Shown here piece by piece: positions 33,884 through 43,162 of a stretch of 64,000 nucleotides of DNA. Each line of letters opens with the position of its first letter. Positions within the stretch are counted from its first letter, which is position 1. Both the position numbers and the translations under genes were made by a program. Below the pieces are notes generated by a model. The model was not told where the DNA came from. It worked only from the letters and a program-made list of their open reading frames with translations, and did not search any database. Source of the stretch: Edaphobacter sp. 4G125 (GTDB lineage Bacteria > Acidobacteriota > Terriglobia > Terriglobales > Acidobacteriaceae). The DNA is taken from assembly GCF_014274685.1 (NCBI RefSeq), contig NZ_CP060393.1, forward strand, positions 4,089,501-4,153,500, read 5' to 3'.

Positions 33884-35184
33884 ACGACATCCTGATCTTG
33901 AACGGCCATCTAGTCGATCCCGCCAACCATATCGATGCCCCACACGACCTTTTGCTGCGCGATGGCCGCATAGCCGCGATAGAAAATCCCGGTGCGTTCG
34001 CTGGCGTTCAAGCAGCACAGACCATCGATGCCACCGGCCTCGCTGTTGCTCCTGGATTCATTGATCTCCACGTACATCTGCGCGAACCCGGCCAGACCTA
34101 CAAAGAGACGATCGCCACCGGAACCGCAGCAGCCGCAGCAGGCGGATTTACTACCGTCGTGGCCATGCCCAACACCGTTCCCGTCAACGACACCGTAGAA
34201 AAGCTCGCATGGATGCTCGACGATGCGCGCGAAGCGGCCGTTAAGCTCTTTGCGATGCCTGCAGCAACCCTTGGAAGCATGGGCGCAAAGCTAACAGACT
34301 TCGATGCCCTTCGCGCCGCAGGAGCCGTAGGATTTACCGACGACGGCAAGCCTGTGCTGGAGGACCACATCATGCGCGCAGCACTCGTCGCCGCCGCCCG
34401 CGCCGATGTCCCAATATCGCAACATGCCGAAGATACGCGTCTTACCGGTGGATGCAGCATGAACGCTGGACCCACAGCTTTCCGCCTTGGTCTTCGCGGC
34501 ATGAGCGTCGAAGCTGAAGCCCGTATCGTGGAACGCGACATTCAGTTGTTACGCGAGATTGAGCGCGCCGAAGGCCTGCGACCACACCTGCACGTTCAAC
34601 ATGTCTCAACAACACGTGCCATCGAGGCCATCCGGCAGGCCAAACACGAAGGTCTGCATGTCACCTGCGAGATCGCTCCACACCACTTCGCTCTCACCGA
34701 AGAGGCCGTGGGCGACTATGACACACATGCCAAGATGAATCCGCCGCTACGCTCTGAATCTGATCGCCAGCAGATGATTGCGGCGCTCGTCGACGGAACT
34801 GCCGACTGCATCGCCACCGATCACGCTCCTCACGCAGCATTTGAAAAACGCCAGGAGTTTGAGCGCGCTCCCAATGGCATTACCGGGCTTGAAACGGCCC
34901 TGGGACTTGCTCTGCGCATCTTACATCGTGGTCATGGACTGCCACTGTCCCGCGTCGTTAATCTCATGAGTACTGCACCGGCCTCGATTGCTTCGCTTGC
35001 CGGACGCGGCGCTCTTGCTGCCGGCCATCTTGCCGATGTAGTGATCTTCGATCCCCGTTCCGAGTGGAACTTTGATGCAAATCGCTCACGCTCGAAGTCG
35101 CGCAATACGCCGTTCGATGGCGCTCCGATGCTTGGAAAAGTCCACTACACGATCTGCGAAGGCCGCGTCGCCTATAGCGTTTAG
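33880..35184 (+). CDS. pyrC: Dihydroorotase
   Basis: 434 residues from ATG 33880, overlapping the pyrB stop by four bases, with CAGGA upstream; the frame is open from 33850. The metal-binding motif DLHVHLREPG holds His64 and His66. GFTDDGKPVLED, HLHVQHVST, CEIAPHHF, MNPPLR and TDHAPH follow in the order of type I dihydroorotases (PyrC/allantoinase group). It makes dihydroorotate in the pyrimidine pathway and may pair structurally with the upstream transcarbamoylase. Confidence 0.95.
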   Translation: MNDILILNGHLVDPANHIDAPHDLLLRDGRIAAIENPGAFAGVQAAQTIDATGLAVAPGFIDLHVHLREPGQTYKETIATGTAAAAAGGFTTVVAMPNTVPVNDTVEKLAWMLDDAREAAVKLFAMPAATLGSMGAKLTDFDALRAAGAVGFTDDGKPVLEDHIMRAALVAAARADVPISQHAEDTRLTGGCSMNAGPTAFRLGLRGMSVEAEARIVERDIQLLREIERAEGLRPHLHVQHVSTTRAIEAIRQAKHEGLHVTCEIAPHHFALTEEAVGDYDTHAKMNPPLRSESDRQQMIAALVDGTADCIATDHAPHAAFEKRQEFERAPNGITGLETALGLALRILHRGHGLPLSRVVNLMSTAPASIASLAGRGALAAGHLADVVIFDPRSEWNFDANRSRSKSRNTPFDGAPMLGKVHYTICEGRVAYSV

Positions 35185-35197
35185 GTGCGCAGCCCCT

Positions 35198-35695
35198 TCA
35201 GACCCGCGTAATCATCACTTCGGTTGCCTTCATCAGGGCGGCAGCCGTCTGTCCTTTGCGCAACTGCATCTCGCGGACAGCATCGGCAGTGATAATCGAC
35301 GTGATCCTTTGCTCTCCGATCGAAAGAACCACTTTCGCCAATAATCCCTCGATCTTCAGCTCCACTATTTTTCCCACCAGCTGATTGCGTCCACTCACCT
35401 TCTGGAACCGCTCGCGGCTCTCCTTCTTTTCCGGAACCGCCTTCAAAAGCGGTGTCAGGGAGCTGCGGGGAATCAGATGATGCCCTCCAGGCGTCTTCAC
35501 CGTGGCCAGTTTGCCCGTAAGAATCCACTGCTTAATCGTGGGGTAGCTTAGGCCGAGCTCTGCGGCGGCTTCGCGGGGCTTCAAAAGTACGTCAGGGGAT
35601 GAAATAGTGCACCTCAAATCCTTATCGCAATTAAGACCCCTCGTAGTGTATCTCCATTTTTCTCGGATCGCAGCGACGATCTGAAACAGCGCCAC
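35198..35695 (-). CDS. HTH regulator with C-terminal molybdopterin/molybdate-binding (Mop/TOBE) domain
   Basis: 165 residues with a GTG start at 35695; no ribosome site is evident and an internal TTG cannot be excluded. Residues about 37-75 are an excisionase/MerR-like DNA-binding helix-turn-helix (KPREAAAELGLSYPTIKQWI, GGHHLIPRSSL). Residues about 102-165 are a Mop/TOBE domain (NQLVGKIVELKIEGLLAKVV, ITSIITADAVREMQLRKGQ, ALMKATEVMI), which binds molybdate or tungstate oxyanions in ModE, ModC and Mop proteins. The gene is divergent from a large TonB receptor, and a perfect inverted repeat lies between the two. No modABC genes are nearby. A metal-oxyanion-responsive regulator of the receptor is inference. 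Confidence 0.85.
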   Translation of the reverse strand: MALFQIVAAIREKWRYTTRGLNCDKDLRCTISSPDVLLKPREAAAELGLSYPTIKQWILTGKLATVKTPGGHHLIPRSSLTPLLKAVPEKKESRERFQKVSGRNQLVGKIVELKIEGLLAKVVLSIGEQRITSIITADAVREMQLRKGQTAAALMKATEVMITRV

Positions 35696-35720
35696 TGTCG
35701 GAATCGCGCCCTTCGGCCTC

Positions 35721-35750
35721 TTTTTATATCGGATATTTTCGATATAAAAA
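35721..35750. promoter_or_regulatory. Perfect inverted repeat TTTTTATATCG-N8-CGATATAAAAA, candidate operator
   Basis: Eleven-base arms at 35721-35731 and 35740-35750 with spacer GATATTTT. It lies in the 74-bp space between the Mop-domain regulator and the TonB receptor, 20 bases before the receptor ATG. The TATA-rich arms with a short spacer recall ModE-type operators, which fits the neighbouring regulator. Confidence 0.6.
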
Positions 35751-35769
35751 TATCGTGTATTTTCGTTAA

Positions 35770-38700
35770 ATGCCCCTTTCTCGCCTTTTTCTCCGTGCTG
35801 TCCTGTTCTCCTTCATCATGATCTCGAGCCTTCTGGCTCAGAGTGGCAGCGGGGATCTGGCTGGAACCATCACAGATCTCAACGGAGCGGTCATCAAACG
35901 GGCTAAGATCGTCGTCGCCTCAGAAGTGGCTATTGGCGTAAACCTCAATACTGAAACTACGGATTCTGGCGACTACGCCATCGTCTCTCTGCGACCCGGC
36001 ATCTACACCGTTCGAGTCAGCGCGCCCGGTTTTACCACCGTGGAACACTCCGGAATCACCATCCGCACCGGCCAGCGCACTCGCGTGGACATTGCACTTC
36101 GTGCGGGTGGTTCGGATCAGGTCATAAACGTCTCGGCAGATGCTTCGCTGCTGACCACAGAATCCGGCGCGCTCACCACGGTGATCGGCCGTGAATCTAT
36201 CGCCACGCTCCCCCTCAACGGGCGCAACATGATCTCCCTCACCACCCTTGCCCCCGGAGTTTCACTTCCACCTGGCACGCTGCTTCCCCGCATCAATGGA
36301 GGTCGCCCACGCACAAATGAGTATCTCTATGACGGCGTCTCGGCGTTGCAGCCCGAACCCGGCCAGGTCGTCTTCTTTCCCATCATCGACGACATCGACG
36401 AGTTCGCCATCATGTCCAACGGCGTCTCGGCAGAGTTTGGCCGCTTTAACGGTGGGATCATCAACGTGACCACCAAAGCGGGTACCAGCGCATTCCATGG
36501 CGAGCTCTACGAGTTTCTACGTAATGAAGCTCTGAATGCACGCAACTACTTCACTCCGACGAGTTCCGCCAAGCCGCTCTTCCGCCGCAACCAATACGGT
36601 GCCGCACTCGGCGGACCTGTGCTTCCGCGGCGTCTCTTCTTCTTCGCCGATTATCAGGGAACCAATCAGGCCGTTGGTGTCGTGCGCACCAGTACCGTTC
36701 CTACTTTGGCCCAGCGCGGACATCCTGACGCAAACGGAAATCCCACGACCGGCTTCAACTTCGGTTCAACGAATATCTATGATCCTGCCACCACCGTACA
36801 GAACGGATCGAGCTTCACCCGAACCCAGTTCTCAAACAACACTGTCCCACGAAATCGCGTTGATCCAGCGGCTCTGGCCCTGCTTGCGCGTTATCCACTT
36901 CCAACCAGCTCTGCAGCGGCCAACAACTACGTGCGTGTGGGCAACGACATCGATCATCAGAATCAGTTCGACATCCGGCTCGATGCACAGATCACGGATC
37001 GCGATCATGCCTTCGCCCGTTACACCTACTTCCACGATGTGGAGCAGCCGGTTTATCCGTTGCCCGATGGCAGCGGCGTAATCAGCGGCACGATCCTTTC
37101 CACCGGCAACGTTACGGGACTCTCCCGCACGTTGGGCCAACAATACGTTGCGAATGAGATCCACAACTTCAATCTGCGAACTGTCAATGAGGCCCGCTTC
37201 GGCTATACGCGGCGTGCGCTCGGCCGCAGTGGCGCTCTGCTGCCAACCACAGCATCTTCTGCTCTCGGGATTCCAGGAATTCCCACCAACGCCGCCTTCA
37301 ACAGCGCCCTACCTGTATTCGCCATTACAGGCCTTACACAGCTTGGATCTTCCTCCAGCACCTTCTCCAACTTCTCCACCAACGTTACTCAGATCTTCGA
37401 CATGGTCTCGCGGGTTCAAGGCAAACATGCTCTTAAGGCAGGCGCCGATCTTCGCTGGGAACATCTCGATGCCGTTCAGCCGCCAAATCCCACCGGCAAC
37501 TTCAACTTCTCCACTCTTTTCACAAACCAGAGTGGAATCACGAACTCGGGGAATGCTCTGGCCAGTTTCCTGCTCGGACAGGTCAACACCTTCTCCATCG
37601 ATCTTCAGAACAGCACCATCCGCCCTCGCGCGCATATTGCTGAGCTCTTCTTCCAGGACGACTGGAAAGCCACCTCGCGTCTGACCGTAAATGCAGGAAT
37701 ACGCTGGACCCTCAATTTCCCTTCGACTGAAGTCCACAATCAGGGAGCCGTCTTCAATCTCGCCACACAGCAATATCAATATCTCGGTAAAGACGGATTT
37801 TCTCGCTCTGCCCGGGAGCTGCACTACGGCAACTTCGGCCCTCGTCTCGGCTTCAGCTACATGGCTACTCCAAAGACAGTTATCCGCTCGAGCTACGGAC
37901 TCATCTTCATTGAGCAGACTGGCATTACTACTCCCTTCACGACGCCGCAGTTTCCCTTCCTGCAAACAGTGCAGCAAAGCACGCTCGATAGCATCCATCC
38001 GGCATTTGTGCTTTCAAACGGTCCCTCCGTCTCTCCTATTCCTCTCACTGCTGATGCAGGCCTTGGCCAGGGCGTCTTCACTGTAAATCGCAAGCTCGGC
38101 TCCGGCTACGTACAGCAGTGGAACCTTTCCGTTCAGCACGAGCTGATGCGTGACCTCTCGATCGAAATCGCATACACAGGCTCCGTCATTACTCGCGTCG
38201 GCATTCCCGACGTCAACATGAATCAACTCACCGTCTCACAGCTCGCACAAGGTTCATCTCTAACGGCGACCACTGCGAATCCCTACTACAACCAGATTCC
38301 CGCCTCGTCCTCGATCGGCGGAAAGACCGTTTCGGTTGCCCAGCTGATGAAACCTTATCCTCGCTTTCTCACGGTCTCGGCTTTTCGCAACAACACTGGC
38401 CGCACGAACTACAACACCGCCGAGTTGAAGATGGAAAAGCGCACCAGCTATGGCCTAACCGCGATGCTCAGCTATACGCACTCAAAGCTGATGGACGACG
38501 CATCCTCAGTCTTTGACTCCTCGATCCTCACCGGTCCCGTCGCGAACTATCCAGTAGCAGATAGCTATAACCCATCGTTGGAGCGTGACGCCTCTCTGGG
38601 GGATATGTCCAACATCACTGTGGGTTCCGTGGTCTATGCCATCCCGATGGGAAAAAACCACCGCATTGCATCCACAGGCGTTATGTCATGGTTGCTTGGG

Positions 38701-39144
38701 GGATGGAACGTCAATGGTCTGGTCACACTGCAAAGTGGAATGCCTTTCGCAATCACTCAGGCTACCAACTTCAATGCCTTCGCTGGCTTTGGAACCCAGC
38801 GGCCTACCATCAATGGCTCAGCCAACCTGCCTGCGGATAAACGGACGGTCCAACACTTTATCAACACCGCTGCCTTCTCGATCACGCCGCAGTTCAAGTT
38901 AGGGAATGCATCGCGCAACCCCGCACGTGGACCAGCGTATCGCGACCTCGATCTCGGCCTGGTCAAGAACACGCAATTGGGAGACCGGCTCACGCTCGAG
39001 CTGAGGGGAGAGGTCTTCAACGCAACGAACACGCCTGCTTTTGCTCAACCCAATGCTACCGTGGGGGTTGCAAACTTCGGCTCGATCACTGCAACAACAG
39101 CAGATCCTCGCGTCGTTCAGGTAGCAGGCAAACTCAGATTTTAG
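35770..39144 (+). CDS. Oar-like TonB-dependent receptor with carboxypeptidase-regulatory domain
   Basis: 1124 residues. A signal peptide ends near LLAQ. A carboxypeptidase-regulatory domain follows (GDLAGTITDLNGAVIKRAKI, SGDYAIVSLRPGIYTVRVSA), then the plug (LPLNGRNMISLTTLAPGV, GGRPRTNEYLYDGVSALQPE, SNGVSAEFGRFNGGIINVTT, GTSAFHGELYEFLRNE) and a long barrel ending KLRF. This is the standard large Acidobacterial receptor. No ribosome site is visible before ATG 35770, and the inverted repeat sits immediately upstream, so transcription may start very close to the ATG. It is divergent from the Mop-domain regulator; the next gene is convergent. The substrate is unknown. Confidence 0.9.
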   Translation: MPLSRLFLRAVLFSFIMISSLLAQSGSGDLAGTITDLNGAVIKRAKIVVASEVAIGVNLNTETTDSGDYAIVSLRPGIYTVRVSAPGFTTVEHSGITIRTGQRTRVDIALRAGGSDQVINVSADASLLTTESGALTTVIGRESIATLPLNGRNMISLTTLAPGVSLPPGTLLPRINGGRPRTNEYLYDGVSALQPEPGQVVFFPIIDDIDEFAIMSNGVSAEFGRFNGGIINVTTKAGTSAFHGELYEFLRNEALNARNYFTPTSSAKPLFRRNQYGAALGGPVLPRRLFFFADYQGTNQAVGVVRTSTVPTLAQRGHPDANGNPTTGFNFGSTNIYDPATTVQNGSSFTRTQFSNNTVPRNRVDPAALALLARYPLPTSSAAANNYVRVGNDIDHQNQFDIRLDAQITDRDHAFARYTYFHDVEQPVYPLPDGSGVISGTILSTGNVTGLSRTLGQQYVANEIHNFNLRTVNEARFGYTRRALGRSGALLPTTASSALGIPGIPTNAAFNSALPVFAITGLTQLGSSSSTFSNFSTNVTQIFDMVSRVQGKHALKAGADLRWEHLDAVQPPNPTGNFNFSTLFTNQSGITNSGNALASFLLGQVNTFSIDLQNSTIRPRAHIAELFFQDDWKATSRLTVNAGIRWTLNFPSTEVHNQGAVFNLATQQYQYLGKDGFSRSARELHYGNFGPRLGFSYMATPKTVIRSSYGLIFIEQTGITTPFTTPQFPFLQTVQQSTLDSIHPAFVLSNGPSVSPIPLTADAGLGQGVFTVNRKLGSGYVQQWNLSVQHELMRDLSIEIAYTGSVITRVGIPDVNMNQLTVSQLAQGSSLTATTANPYYNQIPASSSIGGKTVSVAQLMKPYPRFLTVSAFRNNTGRTNYNTAELKMEKRTSYGLTAMLSYTHSKLMDDASSVFDSSILTGPVANYPVADSYNPSLERDASLGDMSNITVGSVVYAIPMGKNHRIASTGVMSWLLGGWNVNGLVTLQSGMPFAITQATNFNAFAGFGTQRPTINGSANLPADKRTVQHFINTAAFSITPQFKLGNASRNPARGPAYRDLDLGLVKNTQLGDRLTLELRGEVFNATNTPAFAQPNATVGVANFGSITATTADPRVVQVAGKLRF

Positions 39145-39150
39145 GTTTTG

Positions 39151-39972
39151 TTACTTGGTGTGGAAAATCTTGTGATTGATGTCCGGCCAGAACTCTTTAA
39201 ACGCATAGCTCCCGGAATCGATCAGGCAGCTGGTCAGCCATTTCTGACCGACCTTGGTCCAGGTACGGTATTTCGTCGGGTAATAGAGGGATGAGATCCC
39301 TGCTGCCGATCCAGCTCCAATAATCTCTGAGGCATTGAAGGTATTGTTCCCTGCGTCAGTTCGTGTGATGAGCACGCGCGTCGCTCCATAAAATGCGCGC
39401 TTGCGAAAACCACCGTGACCCAATGTGTAATAACGATTGTCCTGATGAAAGATCGCAGGCCATACGCCGGCGACCATAAAGTTCTCGCTGCCTGTATCGG
39501 CCAGCGTGTGCCAGTAGTAGCGTCCGTAGCCTGCTGCTCCCTGGTGGAACTCCGGATAGGAATCTGTCGCCATCGAGAACCCGGATTGAACCGCCGTCAG
39601 CAGAAACGAGGAGTAATCGAAACTACTCTTGCCTGCCATAACAAATTTATCCTTCACACTCTGAGGAGGAAGTTTGGTATCGGCTGTAACCGCATTGAAG
39701 TTTGGCATGATCCCAAGAATGCGATCCGTCTGTTGTGGCTCACCGCCTGCTTTTCCCTGCGAATCTGCGGAAGAAGGATTCGGCTTCGAATCAGTGGGAG
39801 TCGGCTGTTGTGAATCAGCTGGCAAAGGTGCATCAGGTAACGCAGCGACCAGCACACCTGGATTGCTGTTGGTCGTCTGCTGCGCTTCCAGAAGGTCTCC
39901 AGAATTCACAAACAGAAGAAGACCAGTGACACAAGTTATGGACAGCGCGGAAGAAAGACGGATCAATGGCAT
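39151..39972 (-). CDS. Exported protein of unknown function
   Basis: 273 residues with a signal-like start (MPLIRLSSALSITCVTGLLL). Residues about 45-80 are low-complexity Pro/Ser/Gln. The rest has recognisable blocks, RILGIMPNFNAV, GRYYWHTLADTGSENFMV, FHQDNRYYTLGHGGF, RALI-like stretches and YPTKYRTW, that I associate with an uncharacterised exported family frequent in Terriglobia. No catalytic motif is visible. It is convergent with the TonB receptor. The role is unknown. Confidence 0.7.
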   Translation of the reverse strand: MPLIRLSSALSITCVTGLLLFVNSGDLLEAQQTTNSNPGVLVAALPDAPLPADSQQPTPTDSKPNPSSADSQGKAGGEPQQTDRILGIMPNFNAVTADTKLPPQSVKDKFVMAGKSSFDYSSFLLTAVQSGFSMATDSYPEFHQGAAGYGRYYWHTLADTGSENFMVAGVWPAIFHQDNRYYTLGHGGFRKRAFYGATRVLITRTDAGNNTFNASEIIGAGSAAGISSLYYPTKYRTWTKVGQKWLTSCLIDSGSYAFKEFWPDINHKIFHTK

Positions 39973-40025
39973 AGTCAGGTAAGACGCAACTCTATACGAA
40001 TAGACGCGGTACTGGGCAGAAATTT

Positions 40026-41258
40026 TTATGAATCTTGCTTAGGCAGCAAATCCATCTTCCTCGCAACTGTAACCAGGGTCTCCATCGCATGGTCAATTTG
40101 TTCCCGGGTATGCTCGCTCGTCATAATCGTTCGAATCCTCGCTTTGCCCTCTGGAACCGTCGGGAAGGCAATCCCCGTCGCCATCAACCCTGCATCGAAC
40201 AAAGCCCGAGAAAACTCCATCGTCTTCTTCCCATCGCCGACGATGATCGGCGTAATCGGCGTCTCGCTGGCTGGAGTGGTCCGGCCGCCCACATCGAATC
40301 CGGCTGCCGTCAGCTGTTCCTTGAAGTAGCGTGTATTCGACCACAGCCGTTCAATCCGCTCTGGTTCCTGTTCCAGTAGATCAAAGGCCGCAATGCAGGT
40401 CGCCGCGACTGAGGGAGGATGTGATGTAGAGAACAAAAATGGCCGCGCGCGATGGTAGAGATAGTCAATCAGGTCACGCGATCCACACACATATCCCCCC
40501 AAGGCACCGATGGCCTTCGACAACGTTCCTACCTGCACATCCACGCGTTGCGTGCAGTGGAAGTGATCTACCGAGCCACGCCCATTGCGCCCCAACACTC
40601 CCGAGGCATGCGCATCGTCAACCATCATGATCGCGCCATACTTCTCCGCCAGTTCACTCAGCTTATCGACCGGACCAATATCTCCATCCATTGAGAACAC
40701 ACCATCGGTGATGATCAGTTTGCGTCCAGGCTCGTTCTGAATCTCCTTCAGTAGATCCTCGCAATGCGCAACATCCTTATGTCGAAAAACCTTAATCTTC
40801 GCCCGTGAGAGCCGCGCTCCATCGATGATGCTGGCGTGGTTCAGTTCGTCCGAGAGAATGAAGTCTTCCTTACCCAGAATGCTCGAGACCGTACCTGCAT
40901 TCGCCGTAAAGCCAGATTGAAAAACCACACATGCCTCGACTCCTTTGAAGGCTGCGATCTTCTCTTCCAACTCCATGTGGATCTTCATCGTGCCGGCAAT
41001 CGTGCGAACTGCCCCTGAACCCACGCCATACTTCTTCGTCGCTTCAATCGCCGCCTCGCGCAGCTTCGGATGTTCGCAGAGCCCAAGATAGTTATTCGAA
41101 GCCAGGTTAATGACGTGTTTTCCGTCATACGTGCACACCGGACCCTGCTCGTCCTCCAGAATACGCAGTTTGAAGTAGGTCCCGCGCTGCTTGAGATCGT
41201 TCAGTTGTTCTGTCAAATGAGCAAGTTGCGGACGAGTCGCAGTAGTCATAGCAACCAT
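40026..41258 (-). CDS. kbl: Glycine C-acetyltransferase (2-amino-3-ketobutyrate CoA ligase)
   Basis: 410 residues from ATG 41258, which has GGAGG eight bases upstream; the frame is open to 41315. This is a PLP-dependent alpha-oxoamine synthase: ASNNYLGL, GSGAVRTIAGT, FQSGFTANAG, DELNHASIIDG, VDDAHASGVLG and the PLP lysine in GTLSKAIG (Lys248). Kbl cleaves 2-amino-3-ketobutyrate into glycine and acetyl-CoA in threonine breakdown. The usual partner, threonine 3-dehydrogenase (tdh), is not in the window, so a related family member (for example 8-amino-7-oxononanoate or serine-palmitoyl-type activity) cannot be excluded from sequence alone, but length and motifs favour Kbl. Confidence 0.9.
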   Translation of the reverse strand: MVAMTTATRPQLAHLTEQLNDLKQRGTYFKLRILEDEQGPVCTYDGKHVINLASNNYLGLCEHPKLREAAIEATKKYGVGSGAVRTIAGTMKIHMELEEKIAAFKGVEACVVFQSGFTANAGTVSSILGKEDFILSDELNHASIIDGARLSRAKIKVFRHKDVAHCEDLLKEIQNEPGRKLIITDGVFSMDGDIGPVDKLSELAEKYGAIMMVDDAHASGVLGRNGRGSVDHFHCTQRVDVQVGTLSKAIGALGGYVCGSRDLIDYLYHRARPFLFSTSHPPSVAATCIAAFDLLEQEPERIERLWSNTRYFKEQLTAAGFDVGGRTTPASETPITPIIVGDGKKTMEFSRALFDAGLMATGIAFPTVPEGKARIRTIMTSEHTREQIDHAMETLVTVARKMDLLPKQDS

Positions 41259-41405
41259 CCTAAACCCCTCCCAGACAGCATCCTGGCCGGTTTCCGCATC
41301 CAATCCGTTGGACATCTTGCAGCTTCCGAAATATCAGTAAGATGCGAAGCTAGAAGATGTTTGAATTAAAAAGGCTCAGAAAGAAACGAGGCCCCTAAGA
41401 ACGAT

Positions 41406-42326
41406 ATGAACGACCGTAAAATTTCCTCCCCAACACTCAAGTGGATCACAGCGGCAATCCTGTCCGCCGCGATCTTCACCGGATGTAGCAAATCCAAACA
41501 GGACCAGGCCATCGAACAGGCCAAGCAGCAGGCAACCGCTACCGGACAGCCGCAGCAGGTCATCTCAGTCGATAAGGACGGCAACACCGTAACTACTGTC
41601 GTACAGCCGCCGCAACCAGGACAGACCGGACAGCAAGTCACCACCACAGTCACTCCGAAGTCGAATCTTCCTACGAATGCACCTGCCGTTGCAGGAGGTC
41701 AGGCTGCTACAGCGCCTGCTCCTGGTTATGCTGGCGACAACTCCGCTCCAGTGGGTCAATCCACACCCACGACTACTCCGACTCCCGGCAATCCCGTCAT
41801 CGCTCCTGCCGATGTTCGCATTCCTGCAGGAACCACACTCGCTATTCGTATCAATCAGCATCTCAGCGTGAAGACCAACCGCGCAGGCGACCACTTTGAC
41901 GGAGAGATCGCCGAAACTGTCGTCGGCGATAATGGCCAGCTCATTGTGCCTCGTGGAACTCCTGTCGGTGGAGTCGTCGCAGCTTCACACAAGCGTGGCC
42001 ACTTTAAGGGAGCCTCCATTTTGCAGCTCCGCCTCACCTCCATGACACTGAATGGAACCAGCTACCCGATCCGAACCAGCAGCCTTACTCGCACCAAGAA
42101 GGGTAAGGGTAAACGCTCTGCCGCATTCATCGGTGGAGGCAGCGGCCTCGGTATGCTCATCGGCGGTCTTGCTACCGGTGGAACCGGACTTCTCATCGGC
42201 GGCCTCGCCGGAGCAGGCGCTGGAACCGCTGCTGCTGGACTCACCGGCAATGCCGATATCGACATTCCCTCCGAGTCCCTCATTCATTTCAAACTCGCTA
42301 ATACTCTGACGCTTCAACCTTCCTAA
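41406..42326 (+). CDS. Lipoprotein with glycine-zipper C-terminus, function unknown
   Basis: 306 residues. A membrane signal ends in a lipobox (IFTGC, Cys27). Residues about 28-135 are low-complexity Gln/Pro/Thr. A compact domain follows (RIPAGTTLAIRINQHLSVKT, HFDGEIAETVV, GQLIVPRGTPVGGVV), reminiscent of the VirB10/TrbI-like beta fold found in Acidobacterial exported proteins. The C-terminal 75 residues are glycine-zipper repeats (GGGSGLGMLIGGLATGGTG, GGLAGAGAGTAAAGL) typical of membrane-inserting segments. It is followed by a strong terminator. The function is unknown. Confidence 0.75.
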   Translation: MNDRKISSPTLKWITAAILSAAIFTGCSKSKQDQAIEQAKQQATATGQPQQVISVDKDGNTVTTVVQPPQPGQTGQQVTTTVTPKSNLPTNAPAVAGGQAATAPAPGYAGDNSAPVGQSTPTTTPTPGNPVIAPADVRIPAGTTLAIRINQHLSVKTNRAGDHFDGEIAETVVGDNGQLIVPRGTPVGGVVAASHKRGHFKGASILQLRLTSMTLNGTSYPIRTSSLTRTKKGKGKRSAAFIGGGSGLGMLIGGLATGGTGLLIGGLAGAGAGTAAAGLTGNADIDIPSESLIHFKLANTLTLQPS

Positions 42327-42349
42327 CTTTTTCAATAGCAATCAAAATC

Positions 42350-42379
42350 AAAGAACCCCGGCACTCGCCGGGGTTCTTT
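42350..42379. terminator. Bidirectional terminator hairpin
   Basis: AAAGAACCCCGGC (42350-42362) pairs perfectly with GCCGGGGTTCTTT (42367-42379) around ACTC, followed by T. It lies between the lipoprotein gene and the convergent iscX gene. Confidence 0.85.
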
Positions 42380-42393
42380 TAGCTTCGACAAAA

Positions 42394-42609
42394 CTACTTT
42401 GCGTCTTCGTACTCCTCATGCCATGCCGTCTGAATCGCTTCAAGGATTCCTTCGTTCGACTTCGCAGGATCGCCCACAAATCCAGGAAGTTCAGTCACAT
42501 ATTTGTGCAGGTCGGTAAAACGAACCGTGTACGGATCGATCTCCGGAAACTTCTCCTGCAACTGAATCCCAATCTCTTCCGAGTCGGTCCAGTTAATCTC
42601 ACGTGGCAT
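42394..42609 (-). CDS. iscX: IscX Fe-S assembly protein
   Basis: 71 residues; AAGGAG precedes ATG 42609 at normal spacing. The sequence fits the small acidic IscX/YfhJ family: INWTDSEEIGIQLQEKFPEI, DPYTVRFTDLHKYV, LPGFVGDPAKSNEGILEAIQ and AWHEEYED. IscX binds IscS and iron and tunes cluster assembly. It is the last gene of an hscA-fdx-iscX run on the minus strand, separated from fdx by a dispersed repeat. Confidence 0.93.
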   Translation of the reverse strand: MPREINWTDSEEIGIQLQEKFPEIDPYTVRFTDLHKYVTELPGFVGDPAKSNEGILEAIQTAWHEEYEDAK

Positions 42610-42643
42610 ATTCTCTTCTCCTTGTCTTCCGCACTTTTAGAAG

Positions 42644-42711
42644 TGTCATCTTGAGCGGAGCCCGAAGGGCGAAGTCGAAGGATCTGCGTTTCGCCCTCGC
42701 ACCTCAGGTTT
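42644..42711 (+). repeat. Dispersed intergenic repeat (tgtcatcttgagcg type) with hairpin
   Basis: Starts TGTCATCTTGAGCGGAG and runs through GGCGAAGTCGAAGGATCTGC. AGGGCGAA pairs with TTCGCCCT further on, so the transcript can fold. It lies between fdx and iscX, inside the presumed operon. Confidence 0.6.
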
Positions 42712-42726
42712 AAAGCAAATCGCAAT

Positions 42727-43161
42727 TCAGTCCTTCTTCACTACCGCAGCAGGCTTACCTTCCTGCACATAGTTCCGGTTCCAGCTTGGAATCTCCACCA
42801 CATACGTTCCTGGCTTCTCAATCACTGCCTGGCATCCCAAACGCGAGTTTAATTGCACATCGGCAGCCGTCTCCATGCGATCCAGTTCTTTATCCTCAGC
42901 CTCACTGATTCCGTTGGCGCCTTCTTTCACCCAGAGGTGACAGGTCGTACAGGCACAAACGCCACCGCACGCATGGTCTAGAAAGATGTCAAAGTTTTCC
43001 GCCACATCCAGAAACGACATCGGTTCGCCATGTCCGTCATACGGCAGCGAATCAAACGGAAACTCCACCGTCTTTCCTTCGGGCAAAAACGTTACCCGAA
43101 CCATTCCCTCGCCCGCGGGCTTCGACAAATCCACAACCTGGTCCTTATTTATCTCACTCAT
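42727..43161 (-). CDS. fdx: 2Fe-2S ferredoxin, Isc type
   Basis: 144 residues. The cluster ligands are spaced as in adrenodoxin/Isc ferredoxins: Cys65-x5-Cys71-x2-Cys74 and Cys110, in HACGGVCACTTCH and RLGCQAV; an additional Cys69 sits within the loop. It supplies electrons for Fe-S cluster assembly. ATG 43161 begins one base after the hscA stop, and the next gene is iscX, giving the normal end of an isc operon. The C-terminus (YVVEIPSWNRNYVQEGKPAA) is longer than in E. coli Fdx. Confidence 0.94.
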   Translation of the reverse strand: MSEINKDQVVDLSKPAGEGMVRVTFLPEGKTVEFPFDSLPYDGHGEPMSFLDVAENFDIFLDHACGGVCACTTCHLWVKEGANGISEAEDKELDRMETAADVQLNSRLGCQAVIEKPGTYVVEIPSWNRNYVQEGKPAAVVKKD

Positions 43162-43162
43162 A

